Shown here: one piece after another, positions 47,827-59,445 of the stretch
Layout of the letters: each line of letters begins with the position of its first letter
Numbering within the stretch: the first letter of the stretch is position 1
Source: Siphonodentalium dalli
Taxonomy: Eukaryota; Mollusca; Scaphopoda; Gadilida; Siphonodentaliidae
Reading direction: 5' to 3'
DNA length: 64,000 nt
Assembly: GCA_032622095.1 (NCBI GenBank)
Contig: CP136066.1
Span: 193,432,816-193,496,815 of the forward strand
Program-made: the position numbers and the translations under genes
The notes under the pieces: generated by a model
What the model was told of the DNA's origin: nothing
Seen by the model: only the letters and a program-made list of their open reading frames with translations
Databases searched by the model: none

Positions 47827-48590
47827 ATGAATTACTCAGATTCAGCGATGGAACAGAGCTACATACAGACGGCTGTTAACGAAGCAGTAAAGTGCTCACA
47901 GATTGCCATGTTGACTGATATGAAGAGCCTGTTGACCGCAGATATGTCAATTCTGCAACATAAGATAAGTACCACTCAGATGGAAATTTCAACAGAGCAG
48001 ATAAATAAAATTGACAGTTTGAAAGAAACTCAGTATATTTTTAAACGAAAAAGTAACGAAGATCAGTATGCCACGAACACTAAAGTGTTATATTCAGTAT
48101 CAGCCGCAGATTCGGCACCCAGTAAGACATTGTTAATTTGACAGACGTTGCTAAAGCCAGAGAGAAGATAAAAGAGAGTATTAATATTTTAAACTTTAGA
48201 AATAAATGTATTAAAATAGCTGATTGTAATGACAATTGTTGGGCTGTTGTTAATGAATATATGTATAATCCTCTAGCTGAAGACTCCGAGGATGAAAAGA
48301 AGATCAGCAGAGCAATCAACGTAGCCAGCAGAAATGTAAAAGAGAGCAAAAGCAAGAAAAAGACAGTGACACGTCAACGACCGTATCCGGTTATGGAACA
48401 AAGCCTCGTGAATGGCAGGTCTTCTTCGGCATCTTCTATAATGGAGAAAATAAAGCCAGGGCGGTGTCATAATGGCCTGCAGTATGGACATTGGTTCAGA
48501 GAGTGCAAGGCACCGAGGACAGAGGCAAATAAGATAAGTATTAATTTGAAAAAGCACTTATCAGCGTTTTGGCGCGGAAAGGGTAGATAG
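47827..48590 (+). pseudogene. DIRS-type gag-like protein (frameshifted)
   Basis: Two overlapping frames (47827-48141 and 48138-48590) together give a protein of about 250 residues. The marks are FKRKSNEDQYATNTK in the first frame, and IKIADCNDNCWAVVNEY with LAEDSEDEKK in the second. I know this pattern from the first ORF of DIRS-like elements in marine animals. A zinc-knuckle-like end follows (CHNGLQYGHWFREC), in which the second Cys of C-x2-C-x4-H-x4-C is a Gly. The frameshift lies near 48130. The start ATG is 45 bp after repeat A1. Confidence 0.75.
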
Positions 48591-48597
48591 TTGTTGT

Positions 48598-49700
48598 CGG
48601 GAGCAAAGCTATGAGATCGATGGCAATATTTTGTCGCGAGATAGCTCCAATCGGGTGCTCACTGTTGAAGTTTCGACTAATAACTCAGATAAATTTGGCT
48701 CCGTCGATTCTCTGTACAAAAACATACATCATTGGAAATTGATAACCGAAAATCAACATGTGCTTGAAGTGATAGAAAACGGTTATAAGTTGCCATTTAA
48801 AACTATCCCAGAATGTAAATTATTGAACAATAACAGGTCAGCTATAAGTTGCTTGATTCACGGCGGATAATATAATTGGATTTCAGCCCTAAAGTGGTTA
48901 ACCCTTTATCCGTTGCATATAACAGATACGGAAAGCCGCGAATGTTTTTATATTGTAGGCATATTAACCCTCATTTGCATCAATTCAAGTTCAAATACGA
49001 AGATTCTTTGTTGGCCAGAAATATGTTGAAAACGGGTGATTACAATTATTCATATGACCATGATGATGCCTATCATCATATTTTGATCAACGAAGAGTAT
49101 CGTAAATACCTTGGTTTGTTCGTTTGGTCGGGAAGAGTGTGAGTCACGAAGATATTTTGTATTTAAAGTTCTTCCATTTGGCTTAGCAACAAGTGGTTTT
49201 ATTTTTTCCAAAGTTTTGAGGGAAATAATCAAATATTGGAGAAGTAATGGTCTAAGAATATTAATGTTTTTGGATGATGGTGTGGGAGGAATAACGATGA
49301 ACTTTCTGCGAAGCAAGATTCACATCGTGCTAAAACTGATTTAATACAATTTGGTTTTATTTTGTCCGAAAGAAAATGTGAATGGGAGCCCAAGCAACAA
49401 ATAATTTGGCTTGGGTTAAATTTGAATACCGTTGATGGTAAGATAAAGATTTCAGATAAGAGGGTACATAACAAAATACTCTATTCTGGCTATGATTGAA
49501 CAAGTGTCAAAAGGGCACAATTTTGTTAAAGCCAAGAAATTGGCTGGCATAGCGGGTCAGATTATTTCTGGTATGATAGTATTCGGAGACAAAGCTAGAC
49601 TGTTCACACGTTATATGTATTTCGCTTTGGGCGGAAGAGCTAGCTGGGAATCAAATATTCCTATTGCGTCATTTGTGTTATATGAATTGGAATTTTGAAT
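48598..49700 (+). pseudogene. DIRS-type reverse transcriptase (multiple frameshifts)
   Basis: Pieces in several frames follow each other. The N-terminal part (48631-48870) ends in a TAA. Next come VVNPLSVA and RHINPHLHQFKFKYED (48876-49142) with the motif-A region YDHDDAYHHI. Then come VLPFGLATSGFIFSKVLR and the catalytic MFLDDG (about 49264-49281) in 49111-49344, and WLGLNL soon after. At least four frame changes separate the pieces. The catalytic aspartates remain, but no full enzyme can be read. In the family this enzyme copies the element RNA. Confidence 0.8.
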
Positions 49701-51294
49701 ATCGAAAGTCTGAATGAAATTGGAGTAAACATGCAACAAGTTCATGAAATGCAGTCTAATTTCGCAGCATGGAGCGATGCGTCTGCTATTGGATATGGCG
49801 GAATGATTAAACGTCCGCTGAGTGAACGTTGTATCACAGGTAAGAACATGATTCCCTCAGATGGTGTGATATCTGGTTTCGTTTTGAACGGAACAAAGCG
49901 CTTCAATTGTGCTGATGTAAATCCCTCAGATGGTGTGATATCTGGTTCCGTTATGAACGGATCGAAAAACATCCCTTGTGCTGGTGTTGTTCCCTCAGAT
50001 GGTGTGATATCTGGTTTCGTTTTGAACGGAACAAAGCGCTTCAATTGTGCTGATGTAAATCCCTCAGATGGTGTGATATCTGGTTCCGTTATGAACGGAT
50101 CGAAAAACATCCCTTGTGCTGGTGTTGTTCCCTCAGATGGTGTGATATCTGGTTCCGTTTTGAACGGATCGAAAAACATCACTTGTGCTGGTGTTGTTCC
50201 CTCAGATGGTGTGATATCTGGTTCCGTTTTGAACGGATCGAAAAACATCCCTTGTGCTGGTGTTGTTCCCTCAGATGGTGTGATATCTGGTTTCGTTTTG
50301 AACGGAACAAAGCGCTTCAATTGTGCTGATGTAAATCCCTCAGATGGTGTGATATCTGGTTCCGTTATGAACGGATCGAAAAACATCCCTTGTGCTGGTG
50401 TTGTTCCCTCAGATGGTGTGATATCTGGTTCCGTTTTGAACGGATCGAAAAACATCACTTGTGCTGGTGTTGTTCCCTCAGATGGTGTGATATCTGGTTC
50501 CGTTTTGAACGGATCGAAAAACATCACGTGTGCTGGTGTTGTTCCCTCAGATGGTGTGATATCTGGTTACTTTTGAACGGATCGAAAAACATCACTTGCG
50601 ATAGTGTAAATCGTTCAGATTGCTTGATATCTGATTCCACTTTGAATGATCAAGTTAATGTCAATATTTTTGACTTATACACAATACGGAAGTGTTTTGG
50701 CACATGGTCATCAGATGAGATGGCGCTTAGTTCGACTTGGAGAGAACGGGAAGCGGTGTTTTGCGTATACGAACATGCGAGATGTGTCCATGGAGTGGGT
50801 AACCATATAACATGAATGTCGAAAATATCTTGCAGTCAGGCAGCAAGAAGCCTGTGTTACATGGTATCGCTTTGAATATACACACAATTTGTGATGAAAA
50901 TAAAATTGATTTGCGTTCAAAATGGATTCCGCGCAATGAAAATAAAGAAGCGGATACTTTAAGTCGCAACGTAGATTGTGATGATTGGGCTGTGCAATCC
51001 TGGCTCTTTAATGAGTTAGATGGCCGATGGGGGCCACATTCAGTTGATCGTTTTGCGTACGATTATAATACAAATATCTCTAAATTCAATGCCCGATTTT
51101 GGTGCGACAAGACTGAAGGTGTTGATTCTTTTAGCCAATGTTGGCTGGCATGTTTAGTTATATCGAAGATGGAACGCGAAAAAGCGCGTGGCACGCTGAT
51201 TACTCCTGAGTGGAAGTCGGCATCATTTTGGCCTCTGTTAGTAGACAGAGATGGGAAATTCCAATATTTTGTGAAGGAATACCATGTTTATTGA
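49695..51294 (+). pseudogene. DIRS-type RNase H region, interrupted by a coding 69-bp expansion
   Basis: The RNase H start is seen at 49695 onward (AAWSDASAIGYGGMIKR). After the tandem repeats it resumes at about 50660 with IFDLYTIRKCFGTWSSDE and LSSTWREREAVFCVYEHA. In the next frame (50812-51294) it continues with IDLRSKWIPRNENKEADTLS, the DxxADxLSR-type end of RNase H. WGPHSVDRFAYDYNTN and TLITPEWKSASFWPLL follow, as in DIRS-type elements. Ordinary members would join YGG to the CFGTWS part through a short loop. Here about 270 residues of repeat sit between, with frameshifts at about 50570 and 50810. Confidence 0.8.
49854..50680 (+). repeat. 69-bp (23-codon) tandem repeat inside the RNase H region
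   Basis: There are ten complete units of exactly 69 bp from 49854. An eleventh (50544-50611) has lost one base, and a degenerate twelfth follows. Each begins CCCTCAGATGGTGTGATATC and encodes PSDGVISG plus a variable half. Two main types (NGTKRFNCADVN and NGSKNI[PT]CAGVV) occur in the order A-B-A-B-C-D-A-B-C-C, which shows that whole groups of units were duplicated. The unit length is a multiple of three, so the frame is kept until unit 11. Frames on both strands are open only because of the repeat. Confidence 0.95.
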
Positions 51295-51422
51295 AAAAAC
51301 GTGGTTATGGCAGGAAGAGGGAATAACGGTGTATTTGGAAAGAGGCAATTGCCTTTCAGAATGTTAGCATTGAGAATTATTTTCAATAAATAAGTATCTT
51401 TGTATAGTTTGAATTACTTGAT

Positions 51423-52448
51423 ATGTTTCTTGCAGGTCTGAACATCGAGTCTGGTATACGACAAAAATGTGAGTCGGATAGTGCTCGCGACTGTTCGGAT
51501 GCGGAAAATTCCTTGATCAGCTCGATGGGAACTTTTCTTATTGGATCAAAGAGTGATGCTACAACAAAGACTTATTTCGCCGCATTCAAACGATGGAAAA
51601 CGTTTGCCGGTGAGATGAACTATGACTCATTACCAGCAATGCCTATCCACATTGCTCTGTACATAACTCATTTGTTAAAAAACGGTGCTTCATATAATAC
51701 TGTTGTATCTGCTAAGTATTCTATTCAGTGGGCACATGAAATCAATAATCTTGCTAATCCAACTGATAACGGTTATGTCACAAATTTAGTGCAGTCAGCA
51801 AAAAGAAATTGTTACAAGCCTGTACAGCGGAAAGATCCGGTTACAGTAGAAATGCTTATTCAATTGTGTGAGAAGTTTGAAAATTCAAATGATTTCTTTA
51901 ATACACGAGATTTGACAATGCTGTTATTTTCCTTTAGTGGATTTCTAAGGTTTGACATTCTCTAAAGAAAAGTGATGTCGAAATTCATGATGAATTTTTG
52001 AAACTTATTATTCGTGGTAGCAAAACAGATAGATACAGGCAAGGTGACAGTGTTATCATTTCTAAGGTAACAGCAAGGCATGCCCTTATAACATGTATGT
52101 TATATATTTAAAGTTTGCGAATGAATTAGATAAAGATGATTATTTGTTTACATCAGGTTTTTATTGTAAAGGATTCTTTAAATTTAGAGCGATCAATAAG
52201 AAACTGAGAGTTACACTACAGTTCGTGAGAGATTGATCACCAAGCTACGTTTGGTTAGCAGTGGTTTGAATTTGGGACTACATAGTCTCAGGGCCAGAGG
52301 GGCCACGGCAGCTGCGAATGCAAATGTCAAAGAGCGTTGCTGGAAACGCCATGGTAGATGGGTATCCGAAAGTAGCAAGGATCGTTCCGTTGAAGATAAT
52401 ATTTCGGAACGCCTCATTGATCATGGTGACACAAGAATAGGATTGTAA
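51423..52448 (+). pseudogene. DIRS-type tyrosine recombinase (broken)
   Basis: The first frame (51423-51965) has the core-binding part: FLIGSKSDATTKTYFAAFKRW, then MPIHIALYITHLL, VVSAKYSIQWAH, and TMLLFSFSGFLRFDIL, where the first catalytic Arg is expected in the FLRF block. After losses between about 51960 and 52230, the frame 52233-52448 gives GLHSLRARGATAAANA (the H-x-x-R block) and RHGRWVSESSKDRSVEDN. The family usually has KDGYV-like text in that last block, so the catalytic Tyr seems replaced by Ser. The enzyme would integrate a circular cDNA; this copy should be inactive. Confidence 0.82.
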
Positions 52449-52596
52449 TATATGTTTGTTTGTAACAACTGTTATATACATTATCAATGTTGTATAGCTT
52501 AATACAGTTAGGATTGTTTGATATCAGAATATGATATTATCTAACCAGTCTGTAGAAAGGATGCATTTTCGATGGCCGTCGTCTTTGTAAATTTCT

Positions 52597-52662
52597 AGCT
52601 CGGTAACGGTGCGGCTCGTTTGCAACGAGTGTTGTTTTTGATTATGAGAGAATTGGGAATAC
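52597..52662 (+). repeat. split direct repeat B1
   Basis: AGCTCGGTAACGGTGCGGCT to GGGAATAC, 66 bp, followed immediately by A2. Confidence 0.92.
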
Positions 52663-52855
52663 TGATACTTTTGCGCGTTTGCTTGATTAGCAAAAAAAGT
52701 TTGTATTCACAGTGTGTGACATAATTAGTAGTGAACAATTAGACATGAGCGATAAGCGTTAATGCAGTGGCCAATATGAGCTGTGATCAGTAACACGGTG
52801 ATAGTGGAGTATCATTCTAGCCTTAGCCTTCGCCGGACTTAGATCGTAAACTTAT
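52663..52855 (+). repeat. split direct repeat A2
   Basis: 193 bp, matching A1 without its 12-bp duplication; ends at CGTAAACTTAT. Confidence 0.92.
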
Positions 52856-53202
52856 AATCACAGAGATGATAGATAATTCAAATTCAGTGTACAGATATAT
52901 CTGTAAACGAATAGATTATGTTATAACATGAAATATACGAAAGTTACACGGCTATCGACTCTGCATGTTAACTTGTTAAGTCATAACAATATTTATTTAT
53001 ACTCATTGCATAGGATATTATTTGTACAGATGAATTTCCGAACATTTGAGCTGCGGCTTTGATTGGGTTTCGGAAAACAGGTTTCCTCCTATATAAAAGG
53101 AGGTTTTTCCTGACCGTCGTCGCAGACCAGGTAGATTGTAAAATTGTACTCCATGTGACATGTGCCCACTGGTATGCAGTTTTCATGTTTCCAATAAACG
53201 CC

Positions 53203-53268
53203 AGCTCGGTAACGGTGCGGCTCGTTTGCAACGAGTGTTGTTTTTGATTATGAGAGAATTGGGAATAC
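53203..53268 (+). repeat. split direct repeat B2 (element right end)
   Basis: Same 66 bp as B1; ends GGGAATAC at the satellite junction. A CCTCC...GGAGG hairpin lies upstream at about 53085-53105. Confidence 0.92.
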
Positions 53269-53440
53269 GGTACTATATACTAAGGGACTATATAATATAA
53301 GGGGTTTATATAATAAGGGGACTATATAATAAGGTACTATATACTAAGGGACTATATAATGAAGAACTATATAATAGGGACTATATAATAAGGGACTATG
53401 TTATAAGGGACTATATAATAAAGAACTATATAAAAAGCCT
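53269..53440. repeat. ACTATATAATAAGG satellite, right part
   Basis: Continuation of the array at 47170-47577, interrupted by the DIRS-order element. Confidence 0.9.
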
Positions 53441-54185
53441 CCGAAGTGGGGTCATGCTAAATAACATAGAAGTATGTAAACAACTATCATCAACATGTAT
53501 ACATGTGAACATAGATTGACTTTGTTCGTATTTTCATTATTACATGATAACTCTCAATAATGATATTCGCATTTCAAAGCTACTTTACTTTAGACATATT
53601 TTATTTGTAATAATACAAAGTGGATTGGGGCACAAGTTACATAACTTAATGAGCCCCTCTCCAGTATACATTGTTACAAAATTACATAATCGACAAAGTG
53701 GCACAATAAGTAACTTATTTACAGCTGTGTGGAATGTGAGAGAATGGTGACTGGTGAATGATGATCTTGCGGATCGTTAGGAAAGGATGATGTAAGGTGG
53801 TGGGGGTGCCAACGTCGATTGTGTTTATTTAAAACATTGTTATGGCCGAGCAAGTACCAGGTCGAAAAAAGCAATAAACAACAATAAACATATTTATGTC
53901 CTACTTATTAATTAAGTTAATATCATTTGTCAGAAACGTTTAGTTTCCGTAATAAAATGTTGTACTATTTTGAACAATTTCACATTTTGTTTTATATCTA
54001 TGTTTTGGATGCCAGAAAGTAAATCTACTGCTATATTGCATGTACAAAGTACTGTTACAGTCGAATAACCAATAACAGTCCAATTAGCCCAATAAGATAA
54101 CAATGTGCGGTAATCATTGGAAAATGTAAAAGCTTTGAAAAATATTCTGAAAATCATATTCAGACTAAACTATTCGAACTGATAC
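53441..54185. other. no gene recognised
   Basis: No supported feature. Short chance frames only. Confidence 0.4.
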
Positions 54186-55378
54186 ACTACATGATAAGCG
54201 ATGTTTGTTAACAAATTACTTTAACAGTTTTGTCTGTTATAGCAATGGATTCAAAATGCGAAATATCTATTTCTCCATGTTCTTCTTTGATTGGTGATTG
54301 CTTGTACAGGTTTTATATTGTTTTTTTTCGACTACCTTGGTCTCTTTATGTTAATATACTTGAACATACTATGAACAGCGATTTAGACAAAATTACAGCG
54401 TGGTCCCTAAACTGGCTGGTCAGTTTCAACCCAACTAAAACAGTTGGCGTGTCCTTTTCATTAGTTGCGCCCTCAACAGTGAAACCAAACCTCAATTTCG
54501 TAGGAAATTCAATCGACATCGTGGACAAGCATATACACTTAGGTCTGGAACTTCAATCAAATCTCAATTGGCTCTGTCAAAAGAATTGCCTCACGTCTGT
54601 CTCAACTCCGACGGATTAAATATCAACTTAACCGGAAAACCATTGATATTATTTACAAAACATATATTTTACCCTTATTTGATTATTCAGACGCTGTTTG
54701 GGACAATGCCTCAAAATATATGTTAGAGAACCTTGACTGGCTTCATGTCGACGCTGGACGGATATAATCAGCGGTATCAGCGGTTCTGCTTCCGACAACA
54801 CGGTATTACAGGATGTCGGATGGCCATCACTCAATAAACGACGTCAACTACATAAACTGCAGGCCCCGGTAAATGTTATTCATAATATTGCAATACTGAA
54901 CACTTCAAACAATCATTTTTTCCAGCGATGGTCATAGAATGGAATAAGCTTCCCAAAGTAATCAACGATGCTGATCAATTTTCTACCTTTAAAACCAACT
55001 TGTACCATATAGATCCCACACTCATCCCCCCTCTGCAGTTCTATGCTGGACGCAGAATATACAACATTTTTCATTGTCGCATACGTAATTTGTGCAGTGA
55101 ACTCAGATGTGATATGTTCAATAATTATATCGCTGACAGCCCGCATGCTCATGTGGAAATCGATCTGAAGACGCCTATCACTATTTATTCATGTGCCCAT
55201 GGTACCAACGTGAGCGCTCAGTTCTCTTTGAGAAACTAACCCGCGAAAATATCAAAATAAGCCATATTTCAGAACTCATGTGTGGAATACCTTATCTCTC
55301 GTCCCAAAAAAATATCAAACTATTTTCCATCACACAGCAATATATTGCAGCGACTAAGCGTTTCGACCCCAAATGATT
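54186..55378 (+). pseudogene. 5'-truncated LINE, reverse transcriptase thumb to C-terminus
   Basis: The first piece (54230-54619) holds NSDLDKITAWSLNWLVSFNP and KHIHLGLELQSNLNW, the region after the catalytic site in CR1/jockey-type LINEs. A frameshift near 54570 leads to RRIKYQLNRKTIDIIYKTYI and LFDYSDAVWDNASKY, with a TAA at about 54765. Another shift gives DNTVLQDVGWPSLNKRRQLH. Then 54903-55239 has PAMVIEWNKLP and FYAGRRIYNIFHCRIRNLCS, and the last frame (to about 55376) has CPWYQRERSVLFEKL. Several stops and shifts show long decay. It is not the same copy type as the 3.8-8.4 kb LINE, though of a related group. Confidence 0.8.
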
Positions 55379-55379
55379 A

Positions 55380-55767
55380 TATTTATTTTATTTGCGAATC
55401 TATAATTGCTTCCGGAATTTCAACTTTTACCTCACAAGTGGACAAACCTCCCATTCAAACATCTCATTCTGATTTATTATCTATATTGCCTTCGAGAACA
55501 CAACAATAACAGAAATAGAAAACAAATCAAGTGTGCCATTATATTTTACAACCAACATAAAAGTACAAAGAATAGATAATATATTGGCACTTGTCAATCA
55601 TACCAAAATTCATAATGTATAGTGACATTCTTCAAATACAAATTTTCTCACAGCTAAGAAGCAACCTCATGTTGGATCATCTCTGGAAGGCGCTACACAT
55701 TATATCTCTCATAACTTATCACCATGTAAATAAGTTTGTACCGTCATCTTGATCACACGTGTGTTAC
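55380..55767. other. no gene recognised
   Basis: Probably LINE 3' UTR in part; no clear tail seen. Confidence 0.35.
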
Positions 55768-56354
55768 TACCTTACTCTTATTTAAATTCGCGCAGTATTA
55801 TTTTTCGCGCACCCAATGTTGCGCGAATTTAAAACTGAGCGAAAAATCGTACGCCACCAAGTTTAATCTAAACCTCAGTCCATATGAAATACATGCAAGA
55901 CGGCAATGTTGTTGACTAGATATATTGTGAACGGTTGAATAGACAAATACGCAGATACACGTGCATATATTTAAATTCGGAAAACCGCTATCAAAACCAT
56001 TGCTCACAATGCCAAGCGACAAATCATGGTAACATAGACATTGTTGAAATGATTGTATAAGAAATACTAATATTCCAGTTCGCCATAAAATTATGATGTA
56101 CGTAGTTACTATGGGTTATTGTCAACACGATATAAATCATCCGCGATTGTGGTTAATATACACATACACTATCTCCAGCAATGACTAAGAACCGAATTTC
56201 ATCAACTTCAAGATATACGAAAATATCACGGAGATATTACGAAAATATTTGTTATCAGTTTTGAATTCGCGCAGCTAGGTGCGCAAATTTAAAGTGCGCG
56301 AATTCAAAACTTAGCGAAAAATAGTACTGCGCGAATTTAATTACGAGTAAGGTA
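55768..56354. mobile_element. MITE with TACCTTACTC ends
   Basis: Left end TACCTTACTCTTATTTAAAT and right end TTTAATTACGAGTAAGGTA are inverted copies. The similarity runs on into GCGCAGTANTATTTTTCGC on both sides. GCGCGAATT motifs recur in both subterminal parts. No coding sequence. Confidence 0.7.
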
Positions 56355-56454
56355 TTTTGTATTAAGAGAGGGGCTTCATAAGTTGCAAAAACTTGTGCCC
56401 CAATCCCTTTTGTATATTTAGCAAATAAAATATGTTTCAAGTCAAGTCTGTAAC

Positions 56455-57440
56455 CAAGTCCCCGTGAGACACGCCCATGTACTTTAACCAAGTCATATGA
56501 GACACCCACATACACTGTAATCACGTCTCTGTGAAACACCCCATACACTGTAACCCCATCACCGTGATAAACCCCCATAGACTGTAACCACGTCCCCGTG
56601 ATACGCCACATACACTGTAACCACGTCCGCGTGAGACAACCACATACACTGTAACCACTTATCCGTGAGGCACCCTCTTGCATTATAACCACGTCCCCGT
56701 GTGACACACATACACTGTAGCCACGTCCCTGTGGGACACCCTCATACACTGTAGCCACGTCCCGTGAGACACCCCATGCACTGTAACCACGATCTTGTGA
56801 GACACCCCCATGCACTGTGACCATGTCCCCGTGTCACATCCCCATGCACCGTAACCACGTTCCTGTGAGACATCCCCATACACTGTAGCCACGTCACTGT
56901 AAAACACCCCCATACCCTGTAACCGCGTCCCCGTGAGACACCCCACATGTACTGTAACACGTCCCTGTGAGACACCCCATACACTGTAACCACGTCCCCG
57001 TGTGACACCCCCATAGACTGTAATCACGTCCCCGTGATACACCACATACACTGTAACCACGTCACTGTAAAACACCCCCATACCATGTAACCGCGTCCCC
57101 GTGAAACACCCCACATGTACTGTAACCACGTCCCTGTGAGACACCCCATACACTGTAATCACGTCCCCGTGTGACACCACCATAGACTGTAATCACGTCC
57201 CCGTGATACACCACATACACTGTAACCACGTCCCTGTGAGACACCCCCATACACTGTAACCACGTTCCTGTGAGACACCCCCATAGACTGTAATCACGTC
57301 CCTGTGAGACACCCACATACACTGTAGCCACGTCACTGTAAAACACCCCATACACTGTAGCCACGTCCCTCAGACACCCCATACGCTGTAGTCACGTCCC
57401 TGTAAAACACCCCCATACACTGTAGCCACGTCCCTGTAAA
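56455..57440. repeat. ~36-bp minisatellite, array 2
   Basis: Same unit as 13545-14835, with a longer-range duplication inside (56880-57060 resembles 57060-57240). A further short run is at 57583-57755, after a 140-bp interruption. Minus-strand frames of up to 189 codons come from the repeat. Confidence 0.9.
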
Positions 57441-57443
57441 ACA

Positions 57444-57582
57444 TAAGTAATAAATCGCTCTTATTTCCGAATGACAAGACTAGTGACGCCGAACATATCA
57501 CAATGAACATCTATATTATGTAATATATGCCGCACAAAAAATAGCATCAACGGCTTGACTCTGCCTGGAGTTTGCATACACA
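57444..57582. repeat. ~135-bp direct repeat, copy 1 (pairs with 59446-59582)
   Basis: TAATAAATCGCTCTTATKTC through CATCAACGGCTTGACTCT to GCAGTTTGCATACACA. The two copies bracket about 1.87 kb that has no match in segmental copy 1. Confidence 0.8.
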
Positions 57583-57755
57583 TCCCTCAGACACCCCATA
57601 CAATGTAGCCACGTCACTGAAAAACACCCCATACACTGTAACCACGTCCCTGTTACATACCACATACACTATAGCCACGTCACTGTAAAACACCCCCATA
57701 CACTGTAGTCACGTCCCTGTAAAACACCCCCATACACTGTAGTCACGTCCCTGTA
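57583..57755. repeat. ~36-bp minisatellite, short outlying run
   Basis: About five units of the same repeat, after the interruption by the 135-bp block. Confidence 0.85.
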
Positions 57756-57989
57756 AAACATAAATATCAAGAAAACCATAGGCAGAAATGGTAACGCCAC
57801 CAAGATCATATTATTAGCCATAAACAAACGATAATATAATTATAATATAAACTAGCTTTCAAATTCCATGTGGGGAATTTGGATACTTCCATATACCACA
57901 TTTTCCCGTTTCTCGTGTTATACATTACATTCTTCAAGCTGTCTCTGGTGGGCCCGACTTCGTCCGGGCTGTTCCCATCTGCTTTCCGG

Positions 57990-58250
57990 CGAAAGGCGCG
58001 ATTTGACCTTGAATTGACTATTTTTAAAGTCAAGGTCAGGTCGGGGTCATGATTTGACCGGTCCAAAACACTCCCCGGAGAAAAGTATCCTAGGTATAAA
58101 ATTTCGTCGAAATCCGTACGTTTTACCCGATTTGACCTTGAATTGACCATTTTGAAGGTCAAGGTCAGGTCGGGGGTCACGATTTGACCCGCCCAAAACA
58201 CTCCCGGACAAAACTATCCCTAGGTATCAAATTTCGTCGAAATCCATCCT
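57990..58250. repeat. two tandem copies (~125 bp) rich in TCAAGGTCAGGTCGG
   Basis: GATTTGACCTTGAATTGACY, TCAAGGTCAGGTCGG, CCAAAACACTCCC and AAATTTCGTCGAAATCC occur in the same order twice (from about 58001 and 58128). Confidence 0.8.
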
Positions 58251-59445
58251 TGATAACCACACGATCGCATGCTTTCTAAAGTGTGCGGTAATTATCAATA
58301 TCAGCACATGTGCTAATCTGTGTCGGACTATTTTATTGAGGATACCGCATACGGGTAACAATACAGCTTTTAAAGCGACCCATTCGCAGCTTTTACATCG
58401 ACCTAATCCCGCATGATTATTCGGACCTAATATGACCAACAGAAAAAACAAGTGAACTCGGCGCATATGTAATTGATAGAACAGCTAGACCTCTAGTGTG
58501 ATGGTCGTGTCGTTAATTTGTTTAAAATACGTATCAATTGACATATACGCACCCGTTCCCTCATTAAAATCTACATATATCACCCATTTTAGAGGCATCC
58601 GCGAATTCGGGGACTTCCGCAAAGTGACATCCGCAAATAGGGACCTACTGCAAATTGTCGCACCCAATGTAATTTGTAAACAAATACGTTTGAGATGCGT
58701 TTTAACGAGGTGAGCTTTAATTAAATGAAAGAAGCAATGCTATATATCAACTATTTGTCATGGTCTCAGCAGGTGTGTCATATATACATGTATATGTGTC
58801 AACTAAGGTCGCTTTGCGTGCTAAAAATGAAAAGTAAAGGTGAAAATTCGGAGAATCCTATTGAAAATGAAAGTACAATTTTTGAGAAATCCGCGGCAGA
58901 TTAAGAGAATCTATACTATTGAAAGTGAATGTACGATTCTATCAGATTTCGCGACTGCTCGTTTTCGTGATCATATCTTATGTAGGGCCTATATGACCAC
59001 GAAAACGAGTCGAGTCACGATACATGCATCGGTACAAACACATTGTGTATACGATACAATTTTGACTTGATGACCAGAAAATAAAAGATCGCGATTACTC
59101 CAACAGAACAGACATGCGCACTCCTATTAAAAATTACTCATAATTCACTTCACTACACCAGGGGCTCCCAATGGGTTATACCTTATTTTCAGGCAATCAG
59201 ATTATTTATAAAATTTTCACAACATATTATTACACCGGTGACTTTAATTTTACAATTTCAGCCTGTCATGACCCTATCGATACGATTGAGTCATATTTTC
59301 AAAACATATTATACACCGGTGGCGTTAACTTTACAATTTCAGCATCTACGTGATTCTATCGGTACGGTTGAGTAAGGTACAAAAAAAAATCTCTCACACT
59401 ACATTCGCCCAGTCGACCACAGACAATCAAAATCTCCATGTGGCG
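58251..59445. other. no gene recognised; hairpin and a tandem pair
   Basis: A hairpin with 19-bp arms (one mismatch) lies at 58958-58976 / 58991-59009 (CTCGTTTTCGTGATCATAT). A roughly 83-bp unit with ACACCGGTG and TTTACAATTTCAGC is repeated at about 59214-59296 and 59297-59372. Confidence 0.5.

Larger units (their letters stand above)
47578..53268 (+). mobile_element. DIRS-order retrotransposon with split direct repeats (Ngaro/PAT-type layout)
   Basis: The order is A1 (47578-47782), ORFs, B1 (52597-52662), A2 (52663-52855), a unique stretch, then B2 (53203-53268). A1 and A2 are nearly identical except for a 12-bp tandem duplication (CTATGAGCTGTG) in A1. B1 and B2 are the same 66 bp. This A1-B1-A2-B2 arrangement is the known split-direct-repeat form, thought to rebuild a circular intermediate that a tyrosine recombinase integrates. 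The coding part holds gag-like, reverse transcriptase, RNase H and tyrosine recombinase regions, all frameshifted. Removing the element joins ATAATAA to GGTACTATATACTAAGG, a normal satellite sequence with no target duplication, as expected for this order. Confidence 0.92.

Noticed and set aside
49742-50527. 261-codon antisense frame across the 69-bp repeat
   Set aside because: A repeat whose period is a multiple of three stays open in any frame lacking a stop in one unit. The sense frame has the RNase H flanks; the antisense has none.
56255-57382. Minus-strand frames of up to 189 codons
   Set aside because: Same minisatellite translated; the 189-codon frame merely runs on into a MITE.
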